DNA of 64,000 nucleotides, from contig NZ_VUOA01000014.1 in assembly GCF_008386575.1 (NCBI RefSeq), positions 67,784 through 131,783 on the forward strand. The letters are read 5' to 3'. Made by a program: the position numbers and the translations under genes. This DNA is from Salinarimonas soli. Lineage in GTDB: Bacteria; Pseudomonadota; Alphaproteobacteria; Rhizobiales; Beijerinckiaceae. Below the pieces are notes generated by a model that was given only the letters and a program-made list of their open reading frames with translations, had not been told where the DNA came from and did no database searches. Shown here piece by piece: positions 35,775 through 44,204 of the stretch (position 1 is the stretch's first letter; the number at the start of each line of letters is the position of its first letter).

Positions 35775-38456
35775 CTACTGCGCCGCCGCGAGCGGGGGGG
35801 ACTGCGCCACAGGCGGGGCCTCGACCGTCTCCAGGACGGCGCTCCCGCCCTTGAAGCGCAGCGCCAGCGGCAGCTTGACGGCGGCGGCCGTGGGCACGAC
35901 GGCGATCAGGGTGCGGTCGGCCATCATGCCCCGGATGAGGGGCCGGATCGCCGCGGCCGCATTCTCGCCGAAGGGCGCGAGCGAACCGTCGATGACGAGG
36001 ATCGCCGGGCGCTTGATGAGGACGCGGGCGAGGTTGACGGCGGCGCGCTGGGGCGGCGTGAGGAAGCGCCCGTTGGGGCCGACCTGCCGGTCGAGCCCCG
36101 CCCGCTCGATGTCGGGCACGAGCCCCGTCTCGGCCGCCACCTCCTCGATGAGGCGGGTCACCACGTCCTGCGCCTCCGCGACGCTCTGGTTCACGCGCCC
36201 GAAGAGGAGGTTGCACTTGAGGGGCGCCGCTGGGACATAGGCGTCGTTCTCGTAGAACTCGACGCCCGGGTCCGGCCGCGCGGCGAGGAGCGCCCGCACT
36301 TCCCGGCGCACCTCCACGACCCGGTGGCGGATCTCGTCGTCGAGGAGACCGAGGCGGTGGCGGGGCTCCAGGTAGAGGAGCGAGAGGGCCACGAGGCGCA
36401 GGCGCTCGTCGAGGGCGAGCCGCGCGCCCCGGTCGCGCCGCGCCACCATCGCCTTGAACTCGGCGATCTCGTCGGCGGGCAGGAGCGAGTAGCGTTCCAC
36501 CAGCGCGTGGCTCGGCGGCAATCCCTCGAACAGGCCTGCCATGAAGGCGGCAAGCCGCGCCCCGATGACCTCCAGATCGTCGAGGAGGCCCGTGCGCACG
36601 AGGATGCGCCGCACGCCGGGATCGTCGATGAGCCCGCGGCCGGCGAGCGCCGGCCCCGTCGGGGCGCCGAACAGGATGTTCTCGCCGAGGCTCGCATGGA
36701 GGTTGAAGCGCTCCCAGTCGAAGGGCGCCACGAGGTGGGCCTGCCCCCGCTCGACGAGATGCTCGCGCAGGGCGTGCCGGGCCTCGACGATCCGCTCCGG
36801 GAAGCCCGCCCAGCGCCGGCCGTCCACCGTGCTGGCGAGCCCGAACGCGAAAAGCTCCTTCTTGAAGCCCAGCGATCGCAGGAGGTGGACGAGGGTCTCG
36901 TCGAGCCGGTCCGTGCTGTCGAGCCCCGCGAGGCTCGCGTCGACCCACTCGTCGTCGATCGTGTCGGTGGCGTTGCCCGTGCGCAGGGCCTCCTCCAGCC
37001 GGCGCGCGGCATCCGGGCCCGGCCGGGAGAGCCGGCGCACGACCCGGCGGCGCAGGCCGTAGGTGAGGTTGTCGCGCAGGGTGCCGGAGATCAGCATCGG
37101 GTCCGCCCCCGCATAGGCGACGAGGCGGCTCCCCGACAGCGGCGGCAGGTCGGCGAGCTCCACCCCGTCGAGGAGCACGGAGCCGTCGCGCGGGCGCGCC
37201 CTCTGGCCGACCATCCGGGCGAACGCGCTCGCCGCCGGCCCGTCCGACGCCACGAGGGCGACGTGGGCGGGCAGCGCGATGTCGAGGGTCACACCGTCGA
37301 TGACGAGCGCGCCGGTCTGGTCCACGACGTGGAGGTCGCGCAGCGAGAGCGTTCCGGGCGCCTCGGCCGGATCGTCCGTGTCGTCCGGGGCTCGCGCCGG
37401 CAGGAGGCGGTCGGGGCCGAAGAAGGCGATGACCTGCTCGTACTTGATCTGCACGTCCTGGCGCTGCTGGTCCCAGTCGATGAGCTCCTTGAGCGGCGGC
37501 GGCAGCTCGCGATAGGCCGCGATGACGGCGACGAGCTGGCCGATATTGAGGGTTCCCTGTAGAGCCAGATAGCCGCCCACCGCGAAGAACAGGAACGGCG
37601 TGACCTGCGCCAGGAAGTTGTTGAGGAACTTGACCAGGAACTTCCGCTGGTAGATCCGCAGGCGCAGGTCGAACAGCCGGTGCAGGCGGCCCGAGAACTC
37701 CGCCTGCTCCCAGCCCGCGGTCTCGTGCACCCGCACCAGCTCCAGGCTCTCGATCGTCTCGCTGATCCGCCCCGCGAGCTGCCGCGATTCGAGCTGGCGC
37801 TCGCGGCCCAAGCGCAGGAGCTCGCGGCGCAGGCGCGGGATGACCGTGAACTGGGCGGCGATCACCCCCGCCGTCATGAGGCCGAGCCAGAGGTTCTGGA
37901 CGAAGATGAAGGCGAGCGCCGTCAGCGCCTGGACCGACAGGAGGGCAGGCTGGATGAAGGCCTCGCCGACGAACCCGCCGATGGGCTCCACCTCGTCCTT
38001 CACGACGGTGGCCGCCTCCGCCCCCTTCACCGAGCGCAGGCTGTCGGGGCTGAAGCGCAGGGTGAAGCCGAACAGCTCGTAGCGCATGCGCCGCAGCATG
38101 CGCTCGCCGAGCACCCCCTTGGCGAGGTTGATCCAGTACTTGAAGGCACCGTTCACGACGACGAGGGCGAGATAGAGCCCCGCCAGGGTGAACAGGAGCT
38201 GCGACTGCGACAGCGCCACGCCGTCGGTGAGCCAGATCGGGCCGCCCAGCCAGCCGGGCAGCGGGATCGTGAGCGCGAGCGCCGTCACGGCGGGGCTCGC
38301 CGCGAAGGGCGTGCCGAGGATCGCCTCGTTCACGATGCGGCGCGGCAGGTCGAGCGACGCGAAATAGAAGGGCGTCGACAGGACGACGACCGCCAGCACC
38401 GTGAGCTGCTCGCGCCGGGTGTGGCGCCAGACGTAGCGGAAGAGGTTTCGTTCCAT
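35775..38456 (-). CDS. ABC exporter-like protein with fully degenerate nucleotide-binding domain
   Basis: Membrane protein of 893 residues. Residues 1-340 form a type-I ABC exporter transmembrane domain of about six helices, with RISETIESLELVRVHETAGW as the usual intracellular coupling region. Residues 367-893 align with an ABC ATPase domain, but every ATP motif is altered: the Walker A position reads LVASDGPAAS (401-410) without the Lys, the signature reads LTPPQRAAVNLAR (799-811), Walker B is ILVIDGS (819-825) lacking the catalytic Glu, and the switch His is Pro (VVPT). A 330-residue insertion (about 465-795) separates the halves. It may be a pseudo-ABC scaffold or a transport partner. It diverges from the glycosyltransferase operon across 178 bases. 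Confidence 0.82.
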   Translation of the reverse strand: MERNLFRYVWRHTRREQLTVLAVVVLSTPFYFASLDLPRRIVNEAILGTPFAASPAVTALALTIPLPGWLGGPIWLTDGVALSQSQLLFTLAGLYLALVVVNGAFKYWINLAKGVLGERMLRRMRYELFGFTLRFSPDSLRSVKGAEAATVVKDEVEPIGGFVGEAFIQPALLSVQALTALAFIFVQNLWLGLMTAGVIAAQFTVIPRLRRELLRLGRERQLESRQLAGRISETIESLELVRVHETAGWEQAEFSGRLHRLFDLRLRIYQRKFLVKFLNNFLAQVTPFLFFAVGGYLALQGTLNIGQLVAVIAAYRELPPPLKELIDWDQQRQDVQIKYEQVIAFFGPDRLLPARAPDDTDDPAEAPGTLSLRDLHVVDQTGALVIDGVTLDIALPAHVALVASDGPAASAFARMVGQRARPRDGSVLLDGVELADLPPLSGSRLVAYAGADPMLISGTLRDNLTYGLRRRVVRRLSRPGPDAARRLEEALRTGNATDTIDDEWVDASLAGLDSTDRLDETLVHLLRSLGFKKELFAFGLASTVDGRRWAGFPERIVEARHALREHLVERGQAHLVAPFDWERFNLHASLGENILFGAPTGPALAGRGLIDDPGVRRILVRTGLLDDLEVIGARLAAFMAGLFEGLPPSHALVERYSLLPADEIAEFKAMVARRDRGARLALDERLRLVALSLLYLEPRHRLGLLDDEIRHRVVEVRREVRALLAARPDPGVEFYENDAYVPAAPLKCNLLFGRVNQSVAEAQDVVTRLIEEVAAETGLVPDIERAGLDRQVGPNGRFLTPPQRAAVNLARVLIKRPAILVIDGSLAPFGENAAAAIRPLIRGMMADRTLIAVVPTAAAVKLPLALRFKGGSAVLETVEAPPVAQSPPLAAAQ

Positions 38457-38634
38457 CCGACCTTGAGTGTATCATTCCCGGCGGCAGATCGAAATCGATC
38501 GGCTGCGGCGCCCGCCGAATCCGCAAGGACGCGCGCATCGCAGCAAGATCAGGCAAAACGAGCAGTCCCGCACTGCGTACAGTTCCGCTCCCGTCCCCTG
38601 CACGGGCCACGACACCGCGCCCCGGAATGACCGC
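38457..38634. promoter_or_regulatory. Divergent spacer before the glycosyltransferase operon
   Basis: These 178 bases separate the ABC-like gene (minus) from the first glycosyltransferase (plus) and should contain both promoters. The stretch 38465-38600 is somewhat richer in A/T than its surroundings. I could not pick out convincing -35/-10 pairs. The glycosyltransferase frame is open across most of it, but only ATG 38635 gives a sensible protein start. Confidence 0.4.
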
Positions 38635-39906
38635 ATGTCGGATACCATCCTCGCCGGCTCCCACTTCGCCCAAGGCGCGCGTCCGACGCCCCGGGGCGGC
38701 GACGGGTCGCATCGTGTCCTGATCTACAGCCACGACACCTACGGCCTCGGCCACCTGCGCCGGGCGCGGGCCATCGCCAACGCCCTCGTGGCGGGGCGCT
38801 CCGACACCTCCGTGCTGATCCTTTCGGGCTCGCCCGTGGCCGGGAGCTTCGATTTCGGCAAGCGGGTCGATTTCGTGCGCATCCCCGGCGTGCGCAAGCT
38901 GTCGAACGGCGAGTACGAGTGCCCGAACCTCGACCTCTCCATCGACGAGGCGACGCGGCTGCGGGAGGCGATCATCCTGCAGACCGCCCGCTCCTTCCGG
39001 CCGGACCTGTTCATCGTCGACAAGGAGCCCACGGGCTTTCGCGGCGAGATCCTGCCGACCCTGTCGCATCTCGCCGGCACCGGCGCACGCCTCGTGCTCG
39101 GCCTGCGCGACGTGCTCGACGAGCCGGAGGTCGTTCGCGACGAATGGCAGCGCAAGGGCGCCTTCGACGTCCTCGACCTCTACGACGAGATGTGGATCTA
39201 CGGCCTCCAGGAGATCTACGAGCCGCTGGCCGCCCTGCCGCTCACGCCGGCCCAGTGCGAGCGCATCCACTACACGGGCTACCTGCGCCGCGAGCTGCCC
39301 CGGCGGCGGACGGGCTCCTCCGAGGCCAGGGGCGCGGGCGCGCCCTTCGTCCTCGTCACCACGGGCGGCGGCGGGGACGGGGGCGACCTCGTCGACTGGG
39401 TGATCTCGGCCTACGAGACCGACCCGACCCTCGACCAATCGGCCCTCATCGTCTTCGGGCCGTTCCTCGACCGGGAGCGGCGGGCCGCCTTCCAGACCCG
39501 CATCGGCGCGATCTCCGCCCTCGACGCCATCACCTTCGACGCCAAGATCGAGCACCTGATGCGTCGCGCCCAGGCGGTGGTTGCGATGGGCGGGTACAAC
39601 ACGTTCTGCGAGATCCTGTCCCTCGACAAGCCGGCCCTCATCGTACCCCGGCGCACGCCCCGCCTGGAGCAGTCGATCCGCGCGCTGGCCGCCGACCGCC
39701 TCGGCCTGGTTGGCATGCTGGAGGACGCGGACGGGGTGCGCGATCCGGCCGAGATGGCGCGGGCGCTACGCGCCCTGCCGACGCGGGCTCCCCCGTCCAA
39801 GGTCGTGGTCCCGGGCCTCCTCGACGGGCTCGACGCCATCCGCTCCCGCTTCGAGGCGCACGTGCAGGCCCGGCGCGCGCCCCGCCCCTTGCGCGCCGCG
39901 GAGTGA
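38635..39906 (+). CDS. GT28/MurG-like glycosyltransferase
   Basis: GT-B fold glycosyltransferase of 423 residues. The N-terminal domain starts HRVLIYSHDTYGLGHLRRAR, the glycine loop of the MurG/GT28-like class. The C-terminal domain has VTTGGGGDGGDLVDW and AVVAMGGYNTFCEILSLDKP followed by IVPRRTPRLEQ, equivalent to the UDP-sugar binding site. The acceptor and donor are unknown. The start is ATG 38635 (MSDTILAGSHF). It is the first gene of a ten-gene operon; the next gene starts 4 bases after its stop. It is paralogous to the N-terminal half of the 42285 gene, since both have G[LV]GHLxRA and GYNT motifs. Confidence 0.85.
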   Translation: MSDTILAGSHFAQGARPTPRGGDGSHRVLIYSHDTYGLGHLRRARAIANALVAGRSDTSVLILSGSPVAGSFDFGKRVDFVRIPGVRKLSNGEYECPNLDLSIDEATRLREAIILQTARSFRPDLFIVDKEPTGFRGEILPTLSHLAGTGARLVLGLRDVLDEPEVVRDEWQRKGAFDVLDLYDEMWIYGLQEIYEPLAALPLTPAQCERIHYTGYLRRELPRRRTGSSEARGAGAPFVLVTTGGGGDGGDLVDWVISAYETDPTLDQSALIVFGPFLDRERRAAFQTRIGAISALDAITFDAKIEHLMRRAQAVVAMGGYNTFCEILSLDKPALIVPRRTPRLEQSIRALAADRLGLVGMLEDADGVRDPAEMARALRALPTRAPPSKVVVPGLLDGLDAIRSRFEAHVQARRAPRPLRAAE

Positions 39907-39910
39907 ACCC

Positions 39911-41173
39911 ATGACCGCCGATCCGCAGCGAGGGCGCGTCGCGATCGTCCTGAAGGGATATCCGCGCTTGTCGGAGACCTTCGTGGCGCAGGAGCTCGAA
40001 GGCCTGGAGGCGCGCGGCCTCTCCCTCGAGATCTGGTCCCTGCGCCGCCCGACCGACCGGATCGAGCACCCGCTCCACGGCCGCATCCGCGCCCGGCGAC
40101 ACTACCTGCCGGAATATCTTTACCGCGAGCCCGGCCGGGTCGCCCGCGCCGCCGTGAGCGCGCTGCGCCGCCCGGGGCTCGTAGCGCTGCTGCGCGTCTT
40201 CGCCCGCGATCTTGTTCGCGATCCGAGCCCCGGAAGGCTGCGGCGCTTAGGCCAGGCCTTCGTGCTCGCCCGCGAGCTCGGCCCCGCGGCCCGGCACATC
40301 CACGTCCATTTCTTGCACACGCCGGGCTCGGTGGCGCGCTACGCGGCCCTTCTCACCGGGCGGAGCTGGAGCTTCTCGGCCCACGCCAAGGACATCTGGA
40401 CGCTCCCCGACTGGGAGAAGCGCGAGAAGATCGCGGCGAGCGACTGGGGCGTGACCTGTACGGCTCAGGGGTATGCCCACCTGGAGGCGCTCGCGGAGCG
40501 CGGCAAGGTCCGCCTCGTCTATCACGGCCTCGATCTCTCGCGCTTTCCCCCGCCGCCGCAGGCGCGTGCGCCGCGCGACGGGCGGGATCCCGCCGATCCG
40601 GTGCGCATCGTGACGGTGGGGCGGGCGGTGGCCAAGAAGGGCTTCGACGATCTCCTCTGGGCGCTCGAGGCGCTTCCCAAAGGCCTCGACTGGCGCTGCA
40701 CCCATGTGGGCGGGGGCGAGCTGCTGCGCTCGCTCAAGGAGCAGGCGGAGGCCCGGGGCCTCGCTGACCGCGTCACGTTCCGCGGGCCGCTCGGCCAGGA
40801 CGAGGTCGTGGCGCTCCTGCGCGAGAGCGATCTCTTCGTCCTGCCCTCGAAGGAGGCGCGCTCAGGCGACCGGGACGGGCTCCCGAACGTGCTCATGGAG
40901 GCGGCCTCGCAGAGGCTCGCGATCCTCGCGACCGACTTCGCAGGGATCCCCGAGTTCATCCGCCCCGAACGCGAGGGCGTTCTCGTGCCCCCGGGCGATC
41001 GCGCCGCCCTTGCCCGCGCCATGGCGGCGCTCGCGGCCGATCCGGCCAGGCGGGCGGCGCTCGGGGCTGCGGCCCATGCCCGGCTGGTGGAGAGCTTTTC
41101 GGCGGGGGCGGGTCTCGACGAGCTCGCGACGCGGCTGCACGCGAGCCTCGGCGCGGAGGCCGTCATCCCATGA
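39911..41173 (+). CDS. GT4-family glycosyltransferase
   Basis: Retaining GT-B glycosyltransferase of 420 residues. It opens VAIVLKGYPRLSETFVAQEL, a common start for GT4 enzymes of exopolysaccharide clusters. HIHVHFLHTPGSVA and SFSAHAKDIW precede the linker. The donor-binding half has VTVGRAVAKKGFDDLL and the E-x7-E region DGLPNVLMEAASQRLAILAT. The start is ATG 39911, although the frame is open into the previous gene. Its stop overlaps the ATG of the next glycosyltransferase (ATGA). It probably adds one sugar of the repeat unit or glycan made by this operon. Confidence 0.88.
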   Translation: MTADPQRGRVAIVLKGYPRLSETFVAQELEGLEARGLSLEIWSLRRPTDRIEHPLHGRIRARRHYLPEYLYREPGRVARAAVSALRRPGLVALLRVFARDLVRDPSPGRLRRLGQAFVLARELGPAARHIHVHFLHTPGSVARYAALLTGRSWSFSAHAKDIWTLPDWEKREKIAASDWGVTCTAQGYAHLEALAERGKVRLVYHGLDLSRFPPPPQARAPRDGRDPADPVRIVTVGRAVAKKGFDDLLWALEALPKGLDWRCTHVGGGELLRSLKEQAEARGLADRVTFRGPLGQDEVVALLRESDLFVLPSKEARSGDRDGLPNVLMEAASQRLAILATDFAGIPEFIRPEREGVLVPPGDRAALARAMAALAADPARRAALGAAAHARLVESFSAGAGLDELATRLHASLGAEAVIP

Positions 41174-42294
41174 AGGTGCCCTCGCCCGTCGCGTTCTACC
41201 CGCCCCTCAAGAGCCCACGCCATCCCACGCCCTCCGGCGACCGGACGATGGCGCGTCTGCTCATGGCGGCCCTGGAGCGGGCGGGCGCGCGGCCCGAGCT
41301 CATGAGCGAGCTTCGCACCTTCGAGCCGGCGGGCGATCCGCGGCGGCAGGCGGAGCTGCGGGAGGCAGGCCTGCGCGAGGCGGAGCGGATCGTGGCGCAG
41401 GTCGGGGCAAGGCCTCCGGCTGAGCGCCCCCGCGCCTGGTTCACCTACCACGTCTATTATAAGGCGCCCGACTGGATCGGCCCCGCCGTCGCGGGGGCGC
41501 TCGGCATTCCCTATCTCGTCGCCGAGGGCTCGCGGGCGGGCAAGCGCGCCGGCGGCCCCTGGGCGATCGGCCACGAGGGCGCGGAAGCCGCGCTCGACCG
41601 GGCCGACGCGATCCTCGTGCTCACGGGCGCCGACCGCGAGGCGCTGGAGCGCCACCGGCCGGCGGGCCAGCGCCTGGTCGACCTGCCTCCTTTCCTCGAC
41701 ACGGCCCCCTGGACGCCCCGCGTCGGCCCCCGCCCCGCCGGACCCGCACGCCTCGTCACGGTGGCGATGATGCGCCACGGCGACAAGCTCGCCTCTTATC
41801 GGCTGCTCGCGGCGGCGCTGGGCGGATCGGCCCGCGACTGGACCCTCGACGTGATCGGGGACGGGGAGGCCCGGCCCGAGGTCGAGGCGGCTTTCGCCGG
41901 CTTTGGGACACGCGTTCGCTTCCTGGGGCGTCGCGACGATCGGAGCGCGCTCGCGGCGGAGCTCCGGCGCGCCGACCTGTTCGTCTGGCCCGCCGTGAAC
42001 GAGGCCTATGGTCTCGCGCTGCTGGAGGCCCAGGCCTGCGGCGTGCCGGTGCTCGCGGGCGCCTTCGGCGGCGTGGCCGACGTGGTGCGCGACGGCCATA
42101 CGGGCCTCCTCGTCCGGCCCGGGGACGCCGGGGCCTTCACCCGCGCCCTCGACAGCCTTCTCGCCGATCCGGACCGCCTCGCCGCCCTCTCCCGGCGGGC
42201 GGCGGCCTTCGTCCATGGCGAGCGCGGCCTCGGGTCCGCCGCGGCGCGGCTCGCGGGGGCGCTCGAGGGCGTCAGGGAGGCAGCATGCGCCTGA
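41170..42294 (+). CDS. GT4-like glycosyltransferase
   Basis: GT-B glycosyltransferase of 374 residues. The N-terminal half contains PSPVAFYPPLKSPRHPTPSG and AWFTYHVYYKAPDWIGP, unusual in detail and possibly acceptor-specific. The C-terminal half has LVTVAMMRHGDKLASYRLL and the donor site NEAYGLALLEAQACGVPVLA, with the E-x7-E pair. The start is ATG 41170, overlapping the previous stop by 4 bases. The next gene starts inside its last codons (42285). Donor and acceptor are unknown. Confidence 0.85.
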   Translation: MKVPSPVAFYPPLKSPRHPTPSGDRTMARLLMAALERAGARPELMSELRTFEPAGDPRRQAELREAGLREAERIVAQVGARPPAERPRAWFTYHVYYKAPDWIGPAVAGALGIPYLVAEGSRAGKRAGGPWAIGHEGAEAALDRADAILVLTGADREALERHRPAGQRLVDLPPFLDTAPWTPRVGPRPAGPARLVTVAMMRHGDKLASYRLLAAALGGSARDWTLDVIGDGEARPEVEAAFAGFGTRVRFLGRRDDRSALAAELRRADLFVWPAVNEAYGLALLEAQACGVPVLAGAFGGVADVVRDGHTGLLVRPGDAGAFTRALDSLLADPDRLAALSRRAAAFVHGERGLGSAAARLAGALEGVREAACA

Positions 42295-44204
42295 GCGTCG
42301 CCATCGCGGTCACCCATCTGCTCGGCGTCGGCCACCTCGCCCGGGCCGCCGCGATCGGCCGGGCGCTCGCGCAGAGGGGCCATGCCGTCACGCTCGTCTC
42401 CGGGGGCATGCCCGCGCCTCTCGTCGACGTCACGGGGCTGAACCTCATGCAGCTCCCGCCCGTGCGGGTCGCGGGTACCGCTTTCACCACGCTCCTGGCG
42501 CCGGACGGAACGCCCGCGGACGCGGCGCGGCTGGAGGAACGGCGGCGCATCCTCGCCGAGACGGTGCGGGCCCTGGCGCCGGACGTGCTCGTGACGGAGC
42601 TCTTCCCCTTCGGCCGCCGGGTGCTCGCGGACGAGTTCCTCGCCACGATCGACGCCGCCCGCGCCGCTCGCCCCGACGGCCTGGTCCTCGCCTCAGTCCG
42701 CGACGTGCTCGCGGCGCCAGGCAAGCCTGCGCGGGTCGGCCAGACGCACGAGCGCGTCGCGCGCCTCTATGACGGCGTGCTCGTCCACGGCGATCCCGCC
42801 CTCCTTCCCCTCGACCGGTCCTGGCCCGTGGACGAGACCCTGCGCCCGCGCCTGATCTATACGGGCTACGTGGCCGACAGCCGCGCCGCCGGGACAGGCG
42901 GGAGCCGCACGGGCGAGATCCTCGTGTCGGGCGGCGGCAGCGCCGCGAGCCTGCCGCTCTACCGCGCGGCGCTCGGTGCGGCAGCCCGCGTCGACCGGCC
43001 CTGGCGGATCCTCGTGGGTCACGGCGTCGATGCCGACAGCTTCGCGGCGCTCCGCGCCGCCGCACCGGCCAACGCGGTCGTCGAGCGGGCGCGGCCGGAC
43101 TTCCCGGCGCTGCTGGCGGGCGCGGCTCTCTCGGTCAGCCAAGCGGGCTACAACACCGCGGTCGATCTCCTGCGCACCGGCACTCCCGCCGTGCTCGTGC
43201 CCTTCGCGGCGGGGCGGGAGACCGAGCAGACGCTGCGGGCCGAAGCCCTGGCGGCGGCAGGCCTCGCGGTGAGCCTCGCGGAGGCGGACCTCTCGCCCGA
43301 GACCCTCGCCGAGGCCGTCACGGCGGCGCTCACCCGGGCGCCCTCCCCCGCTCCCGCGATCCCCCTCGACGGCGCCGAGCGGACCGCGCGGATCGTCGAG
43401 GACCTCGCCCGGCGCCCCGCCGCACCCGCGATCCGCCGCCCCGGCCACGACTGGCGCCCCCTCGACGAGGCCCTGCGCCGCCGTGCAGATGACGGCGTGC
43501 CCGTCGCCATCTGGTGGCGCGACGACGATGCGGTCGCGGCGACCCCGGCCCTCGAACGGCTCCTCACGACGAGCCGGCACCTCGCCTGGCCCGTGGGCCT
43601 TGCCGTGGTGCCGGCGCTCCTGGAGCCCTCACTGGCCGAGCACCTGGCGTCCGAGCCGGAGGTCGACGTGCTGGTCCACGGCCTGCGGCACCGCAACCAT
43701 GCCCCGGCCGGCGCCAAAAAGTCCGAGTTCGGCGCCGACCGGCCGCTCTCCGCGCTCCTGCGCGACACGGTGCGGGCGCTGCGCCTCACCCGGGCGGCCT
43801 TCCCGCATGCCGTCGTGCCCGTCTTCGTGCCGCCCTGGAACCGCATCGATCCGGCCCTCGCGCAGCGCTGCGCCGATCTCGGCTTCCACGCCGTCTCGAC
43901 GTTCCGCCGCGCCGCGCCGCACGGCCCCGGCCTGCTGCCCCTGGAGACCCATCTCGACCCTGTCGACTGGCGCGGGGGACGCGGACTCGTCGACCCCGAC
44001 CACCTCATCCGGGGCCTCGCGGCCGACATCGCCGATGCCTGGACGCCGCTTGGAGTCCTGACGCACCATCTGGCGCAGGACGAGGCGACATGGGCCTTCG
44101 TGGAGACGCTTCTCGACCGGCTCGCCGCGTCGCCGGCCGTGATCCGCACCTCGGCGCGGGCCGTGCTGCGGCCGGCGGGCGAACGCATGCTGGAGGCCGT
44201 GTGA
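42285..44204 (+). CDS. Fusion of GT28/MurG-like glycosyltransferase and polysaccharide deacetylase-like domain
   Basis: Two-domain protein of 639 residues. Residues 1-375 are a GT-B glycosyltransferase (LGVGHLARAAAIGRAL, LVSGGGSAASLPLYRAAL, SVSQAGYNTAVDLLRTGTPA) paralogous to the first gene of the operon. Residues 400-630 resemble a NodB-fold polysaccharide deacetylase: WWRDDDA (410-416) holds the catalytic and metal Asp, VHGLRHRNH (464-472) the His ligands, FVPPWNR (514-520) the RPPW-like groove motif, and LTHHLAQDE (592-600) the catalytic-His region. The pairing suggests transfer of an N-acetylhexosamine and its de-N-acetylation. AGGGAGG lies 4 bases before ATG 42285, which overlaps the previous gene by 10 bases. 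No signal peptide is seen, so the deacetylase would act in the cytoplasm. Confidence 0.85.
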   Translation: MRLSVAIAVTHLLGVGHLARAAAIGRALAQRGHAVTLVSGGMPAPLVDVTGLNLMQLPPVRVAGTAFTTLLAPDGTPADAARLEERRRILAETVRALAPDVLVTELFPFGRRVLADEFLATIDAARAARPDGLVLASVRDVLAAPGKPARVGQTHERVARLYDGVLVHGDPALLPLDRSWPVDETLRPRLIYTGYVADSRAAGTGGSRTGEILVSGGGSAASLPLYRAALGAAARVDRPWRILVGHGVDADSFAALRAAAPANAVVERARPDFPALLAGAALSVSQAGYNTAVDLLRTGTPAVLVPFAAGRETEQTLRAEALAAAGLAVSLAEADLSPETLAEAVTAALTRAPSPAPAIPLDGAERTARIVEDLARRPAAPAIRRPGHDWRPLDEALRRRADDGVPVAIWWRDDDAVAATPALERLLTTSRHLAWPVGLAVVPALLEPSLAEHLASEPEVDVLVHGLRHRNHAPAGAKKSEFGADRPLSALLRDTVRALRLTRAAFPHAVVPVFVPPWNRIDPALAQRCADLGFHAVSTFRRAAPHGPGLLPLETHLDPVDWRGGRGLVDPDHLIRGLAADIADAWTPLGVLTHHLAQDEATWAFVETLLDRLAASPAVIRTSARAVLRPAGERMLEAV

